Program-made: the position numbers and the translations under genes
In this document: positions 58,326 through 64,000 of the stretch, one piece after another
Numbering within the stretch: position 1 is the stretch's first letter
How the letters are laid out: every line of letters starts with the position of its first letter
NCBI RefSeq assembly: GCF_963583255.1
Contig: NC_084809.1
Span: 6,743,501 to 6,807,500 of the forward strand
DNA from: Pyrus communis
Lineage: Eukaryota; Streptophyta; Magnoliopsida; Rosales; Rosaceae
Length of the DNA stretch: 64,000 nt
Direction: 5' to 3'
The notes under the pieces: generated by a model
Databases searched by the model: none
What the model was told of the DNA's origin: nothing
Seen by the model: the letters and a program-made list of their open reading frames with translations, nothing else

Positions 58326-61300
58326 TCAAATTGACGCTTTGCTTTCAATGGCCGACTTGATTGTACTGACAAAATCATCAATTGGCATGGTGCCAAGATT
58401 GCCACCAAACCTGGATCTTACTGTAACAGTGCCAGTTTCAACTTCCTTGGCACCGACAACAGCCATTAATGGAATTTTCTGCATCTCTGAATTCCTAATC
58501 AGTTTTGGAAGGCGTTCACCCTGGCAAAGTTCGCCGCGGATACCATTTGCTTTCAGTTTGTTGGTTACCTCTTTGCAGTAATCAAGCTGCACACATTCAA
58601 ATTTCTGCTTTAGTGCAAAGACAATCATCTCTGGTAACCAAACAAAAAAATACATTTATCTAAGGTTCGTTTGCTTGTCTATAGAAATTTGAATGTCCCT
58701 TCGCAATGCACAAATTCTGTCATCTTAAATGGATCCATCACTTTTGAAGTGTTCGAGCGAAAAACCCTTAAAAAATAATAACATACTGAAAGAATTACAA
58801 GTATACAATTCATGGCATGGATAATCAGCAATGAGATGGATGAAAAAATAGACCCATTTTATCAATGAAAAGGTATAGTAATCCAATATATGATGAGCCA
58901 TTCAAACTTCATGGGGCAACCAAAGAGGCCCTACGTAGGTATGTTGAGGGTTTCTTGAGTTAAATGAAACATAAACGAGTTCTTTACATACCTGAGTGTC
59001 AGTAACTGGTAAAACATGAGCTTGCACTGGCGAAAGCCATAATGGAAAATCCCCCGCATAATGCTCTATAAGGACTCCAAAGAATCTCTCCAATGACCCA
59101 AGAACAGCTCTATGGATCATGATAGGCCGCTTCTTTTCTGAGTTTGAGTCAACATATGTTATGTCAAAACGCTGTGGTAGGTTAAAATCAACCTGTATAG
59201 TTTGGGAAATAAAAGATCAAACAATTGTAAAAAACAAATAAAGTAGCTTTAGTTTATCAAAAAAAAAAAAAAAACCATGTAATTCACTCCGCTCAGAAAT
59301 ATGCTTAAAATCTCCTATGAACATTTTACAAAGTGATACAGAGAAAGACAAAGAGACTATACCAAATAAAAACATGCATTAAAATTTTGCCCATTAACAA
59401 GTTCAGGACTTACCTGTATAGTTGAGCACTGCCACTTCCTTCCAAGGGCATCCTCAATCTTAAGATCAATCTTTGGACCATAAAAGGCACCACCACCTTC
59501 ATCAATTTGATAGCTCCAACCTTTATCATCCAAAGCATCTCTAAGGGCAGATGTTGCTTTCACCCATATATCATCATCTCCAACAGCTTTCTCTGGCCTC
59601 GTAGATAGATTGACTTCATAATTACTGAAGCCAAATTGCAATAAAAGTTCTTCGGTAAGATCTAGGACACCCCTGATTTCATCTTTGATCTGATCTTCTA
59701 GACAAAATATGTGTGCATCATCCTGCAAAATGGTCCTCAGGTTAAACAAAAAACACTTTGTAGATCTAGGAGTATAGACTAACAGTTCGGAAATGAGATA
59801 CTGACACCATACCTGAGTAAAACCTCTTACACGAAAAAGGCCATGCAAGCTTCCAGATAATTCATATCTATATACGGTTCCCAACTCAGCAACTCGAATA
59901 GGGAATTCATGATAAGAGTGACGCTTCCTTTTGTAAACCAAGATATGATAGGGGCAGTTCATCGGTCGAAGCTGATAAAGTTCATCCTCAACATTCATCT
60001 GATCATACATATTCTCTCTGTAATAATCCAGATGACCACTTACCTGCCAAAGGTTTGCCTTTGCAACATGTGGAGTATACAGCAAATCATAACCACGTTC
60101 TATGTGGATCTTTTTCCACAAATCTTCTATTACATGCCTCACAATAGCACCCTTTGGATGCCAGAACACTAAACCCCCACCGGCATCATTCTGTAAAATT
60201 CACCAACTAAAATGTTCAATGCAAGAACCCTCATACCAAATAATTGCCATTAATGGAACTGCTAATGATAAAACTGTGTAAAGAACAAAAAGAGAGGCAA
60301 TCCACTTCAACTTGACTACCTGTAAAGAAAACAGATCAAGAACTTGACCAAGGCGCCTGTGATCTCGACGTTTAGCTTCAGCTTTGAAATGAAGATATGC
60401 CTTCAATTGTTCTTCGCTCTCCCATGCAGTGCCATAAATCCTCTGCAGCATGGGTTTCTTTTCATCTCCTCTCCAGTAAGCACCAGCAATAGACTCAAGT
60501 TCGACAGCTTTTCTGTTAATTTTTCCAGTTTTTTCAACATGAGGCCCCGCACACAGGTCCCACCATTCATCGCCTATGAATAATTTAGAATAATATAAGG
60601 AACTATGACATGAAAACATTTTACTCCAACTAGATGCCAGTTCAAAACAAAATCAAATCCCAGGACATGCATTATGCATATGGTAGATCATTTAAGCAAA
60701 GTTCGTGCATATGAAATCATCATCTTTCATGCTACATTGAGAAATGTAGAAAACCTTACCAATGTGATATATGGTAATGGGATCTTCCTTAATACTATCC
60801 AAAATTTCCAATTTGTATGGTTCGTTGAGAGCAGTTATTCTTCTGTGAGCTTCATCTCTTGAAACTTCCTCTCTTATAAGTGGTAAATTCCTACCAATGA
60901 TGCGATCCTACAGATGACATGAAAAAACTAATGAATACTGGTCAATGCCTTCATGGTTCCCAAGTTTTGAAAAAAAAAATTAGTAACTGAAACATAAATT
61001 CTACTTACCATTTCCTTCTTGATCCTCTTCAACTCTTTGTCCGTCAAAGGCTCCATATCAAAATCATAATAGAACCCATTTTCTATCCACGGACCAATTG
61101 TTACTTTTGCATCCGGGAAGAGCTTTTGAACAGCCATGGCCATCACGTGTGCACACTGCAGTCATACAAATAAATGGTTCATCCTCATAGTAACCGGAAA
61201 GGCACCATCGATACCAAATTCCGAGGAAATTCATACAAAGGAACATAGCTCAAGCTCAACACTTTATTGAAAGACAGAAACCCATGTAACTTCTCACATT

Positions 61301-61920
61301 CCCAACAACAGGATGAAAATTTTCCCATCTTATCTACTGCTGTAAACCCATTTTTCCGGGTCCTATTCGATCAAATTACGAAAAAGTAATGTTCTTTTTT
61401 TTTCTATCCCACTTCCTTGCTCTTCACAATAGAATTAAATAACAAGTAGTAACATAGAACTGGAAATAGTTGCACAAAAGCATCAAGTTTCAAAAAAAAA
61501 AAAAAAAAAAGTTCCTAAGAACCTAAAGATTCATATATTTCGACACGAAAGCACCTCCTACTTCAATTTAACATAACACAATCATAAATCCAATCAAAAA
61601 AATGAAATTTCAATACGCATAGAAAATACCGTGTGTCGAATTCTGAGCAGGCTCTCCGAGGACTCGTTGGTTGGAAGCACGACTTTCTTAGGCTTATCAG
61701 TTACCTCCATCTGGGCATCCTTCAATTTGTCGTCTTGGGTCGAGACCTCAGCCTCCGCGGCCACCGCCGAGGAGGTGGAGACTCCATTTCTGCCGCCGTA
61801 GAGGGCCAGAGCCCTGAACTCGGAGCTCAGTGGCGAAACGCAGTGTTTAATCGGGGAAAGGAAAGAAGGGGTCTTCAGGAGAGGGATTGAGAGGAAGGAA
61901 GAAGAAGTGGCCATTGCCAT
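58326..61920 (-). CDS. Threonyl-tRNA synthetase, organellar type
   Basis: Eight exons on the minus strand: 61920-61630, 61155-61009, 60907-60760, 60573-60320, 60190-59813, 59722-59414, 59192-58992 and 58586-58326, giving 662 aa. The enzyme charges tRNA-Thr with threonine. The N-terminus ([20 protein letters not shown]) is a serine-rich transit-type peptide; by resemblance to Arabidopsis At2g04842 (EMB2761) it should serve plastids and mitochondria. Seen: editing-domain motif [33 protein letters not shown], motif 2 [12 protein letters not shown], motif 3 [14 protein letters not shown], and the anticodon-binding end ([11 protein letters not shown]). The expected zinc ligands are present: Cys in MNCPYH, His in DDAH and His in IHRA. 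An ATG at 61938 in the same frame could add six residues. Confidence 0.95.
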
Positions 61921-61938
61921 TCTCTGAAGAATTAACAT

Positions 61939-63775
61939 TTGGGTTGCGTTTGAATTTCAGAATTATGGTCGTGTTTGTGTGCAACGGTGGAGGGTGAGTG
62001 AGAGTCGTGTTTGTGACTTTGTGGTGGAGGTTTGGCTTTGGACGTGTTTAAAGAAAATATTTTTGAGTTCTAAAATATTTGTAATTTTAAGGAGTAATTC
62101 GTGTTTCTAAAGAATTTGTATTTTTTTTAAAGAGTGATTTTAAAAATATTTTGATCAAAAATATTTTTAATCATTTTAGAAGTACTTTCAAACGAATTTT
62201 TAGAGTCAAATCTTAGGATCCAAAATAAAAAATGAAGTCAAATGATGCGTTTATAATAAGAAATGAAATCTAGTGAAAATAAAAATAAAAATTTAGGATT
62301 CAAAATTTAAGAAAATGCTACTATGATGAAATTTTACATCTTTAGAGGAGAATTGGGTAAACAATAGTTTCACAAGTCTGAGGAATTTTACTCATATTCA
62401 CTTTTATAGGACTATAAACAAGAGTCTAACCAAACTGAGAACGTAATGTTTAAATTTGACTTGTTTAATTTATTTTTCAAGCTCAAATTAGATTGTCTTA
62501 CTTTCAATTGTTATACGAGTCTATCTCAATCCAGCTTAAAAAGTTCAAGCTCAACACCAAATTGATCTATTCGAGTTATCAGCTTGGAAACACATAAATC
62601 ATGTAACACAACAATTTCAAACATAATAATTTAAAATAGTTGCATAAAGATCTCTTTCTTTTATGAATCTTTAAGGTTGGAAGCCAATGAGAGGCTGCAT
62701 GGTCATCACACATTTATAGTATCTTTAGAAACAAAATAAGACAAAATAATATCAATCTCCATCTTAATAAGAAAAAAGCGAATCGAAGATGGTCAATCTA
62801 AACTTAGAGAAGAAGTATTAAACATAATTCATCAAAAACAAAATTTCAAACATAACTTTCTATGCTAAGCAAACTTTTTGAATAGAATCTAGTTAAAGTT
62901 GTCTCATAAAAAGTTACCAGCTACTCACGAACTTTACCACTCAAATGTACGAATGTGAGAGCTTGTTTCTTATACAGTCAAACCTAAACTTGACTTGTTT
63001 CTTTCATAAGTTGAGCTTCAACGAGCCAAACACAAATTGAACCTTAAGTAAACTCAAGTTATTTCATGCCGATTTACAACCTTAGGGTTCAACTCGAACC
63101 ATCTCCAAGTCTGACTAGATTTATAGACAAATTAAGGCAAATAACTCTAACTAGGGTTTCGAGACAATTCCTGAAAGTTAGGGTTTGTTCAAAGAAAAGT
63201 CCATCGTCGCACTCTATGTTATGTGCTAGGTAATCTTATGTCTACAACGACATAAAGAACTTAACACAAATCCTAAAACGACAACAATGTGGAAAACATT
63301 CTTAATTATTGTGTAACTTATAAATTAAAGCTAAAAACATACCGATACAGCGAAAAAACAAATGCTCCTCTAGTTTTATCTTCTTATCCTTTTTGCTCTT
63401 GCATTCTAAGCCTGTATTTACTATTTTCTGGTTGCAGTAGTTGTAAATCCAACCTACATCTAGCTTTCTGTGCCTCTAGAACCTTAATCCTCTGTCAGCA
63501 CATATATCCTTCCAAGAAAATTGGCCCCTACCCTCATTTAGATTCCACGTGTCACGAATTGATTAGCAAGTTTATCCCCCTTATCAACGGTTCCTATATT
63601 TGTAGATTCCAACAACTCTTTGTTGTCCCAAAAAAACCGGTATGGATGGTAGATTCTAAAATTTTCAATCTCTTCTCTTTCTTCCTGCCTTCCTCTTAAA
63701 CCCTAACATTCTGAAGTCGAATTCCAAATGTAAAGTAAGAAAAGTAGGGGAGGTTTGAATGAAGAGTTTATTGTA
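61939..63775. other. Divergent intergenic region
   Basis: It lies between the minus-strand synthetase gene and the plus-strand MO25-like gene, about 1.84 kb, and so should hold both promoters. AT-rich; no gene or clear element recognised. Confidence 0.5.
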
Positions 63776-63913
63776 ATGGCAAAAAAGTTGACAATCAAGG
63801 GTCTTTTCAAGCCTAAGGCGAGAACGCCGATAGAGCTTGTAAAGCACATGCGTGAGCTTCTAATGTTCGTTGATCAAAATAATGATGCGCGTGAGCAAAA
63901 GCGCAAAGAAAAG
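63776..63913 (+). CDS. MO25-like protein, first exon only (runs off the window)
   Basis: ATG at 63776; 46 codons to a GT donor after GAAAAG at 63913. The peptide contains GLFKPKARTPIELVKHMREL and then DQNNDAREQKRKEK, the N-terminal pattern of MO25/CAB39 proteins. These scaffolds hold STE20-type kinases active and affect polarity and cell division. It begins MAKKLTIK before the usual start, so a start at a later position is possible, although no second ATG is near the GLFK motif. The remaining exons lie beyond the right edge. Confidence 0.8.
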
Positions 63914-64000
63914 GTTTGAATTTTTCACTCGTATTGTAGAATTGTATATGCAGCATGATTGTTTGATTGGTTTTCTCTTTGAGTTTTGAAAAATCGAACC

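Noticed and set aside
60041..60050. A GTAAGTGG donor-like site inside synthetase exon 5
   Set aside because: Reading through gives [10 protein letters not shown], which matches the family without a gap, so no intron is placed here.

Overview
This is plant nuclear DNA: AT-rich, with spliced genes, poly(A) signals and many LTR retrotransposons, TRIMs, SINEs and MITEs. Cassandra-type TRIM LTRs carrying 5S rRNA-like sequence, together with the other repeats, suggest a woody Rosaceae species, perhaps of the apple/pear group. That assignment rests on recall of repeat families, not on a search.

Layout. 0-6 kb: an F-box/FBA gene (minus strand) and a secreted Kazal-type inhibitor gene (minus). 7.2-7.7 kb: a compact intronless gene of unknown function. 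12.3-12.9 kb: a small plant protein of unknown function. 13-20.5 kb: no gene; MITEs, a SINE, microsatellites and a roughly 31-bp minisatellite. 20.6-27.9 kb: a GEX1-like (GAMETE EXPRESSED 1) gene on the minus strand, broken by several frameshifts and by a decayed Copia element in the opposite orientation. 28.5 kb: a solo Cassandra LTR. 29.4-57.7 kb: a tandem array of exopolygalacturonase genes (GH28, pollen exo-PG type), all on the minus strand: PG1, PG3 and PG4 look intact, PG2 has a 2-nt deletion, and PG5 is a lone last exon. Each spacer of the array carries a decayed copy of what looks like a LEA-2/NHL (NDR1/HIN1-like) gene. 58.3-61.9 kb: an eight-exon organellar threonyl-tRNA synthetase gene (minus). 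63.8 kb to the edge: the first exon of an MO25-like gene (plus).

The array grew by tandem duplication of one PG + LEA-2/NHL unit. The raw distances between gene ends are 4993, 15039 and 5086 bp. When insertions with recognisable target-site duplications are subtracted, these shrink to about 4.15, 3.98 and 3.89 kb, so almost all the length difference is transposons. The insertions are a hAT MITE, solo LTRs, a Copia nested in a solo LTR, single and tandem Cassandra LTRs, a CACTA-like element, a 2.4-kb solo LTR and a MULE-like element. The nesting gives a relative order of events.

The exo-PGs would act in the pollen and pollen-tube wall on homogalacturonan. GEX1 family proteins act at the nuclear envelope of gametes. 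The pairing of a pollen-type PG array with a GEX1 remnant is notable, but no functional link is shown. I found no operon-like, CRISPR-like or otherwise new molecular system. The most interesting content is the history of the PG array and the GEX1 pseudogene.
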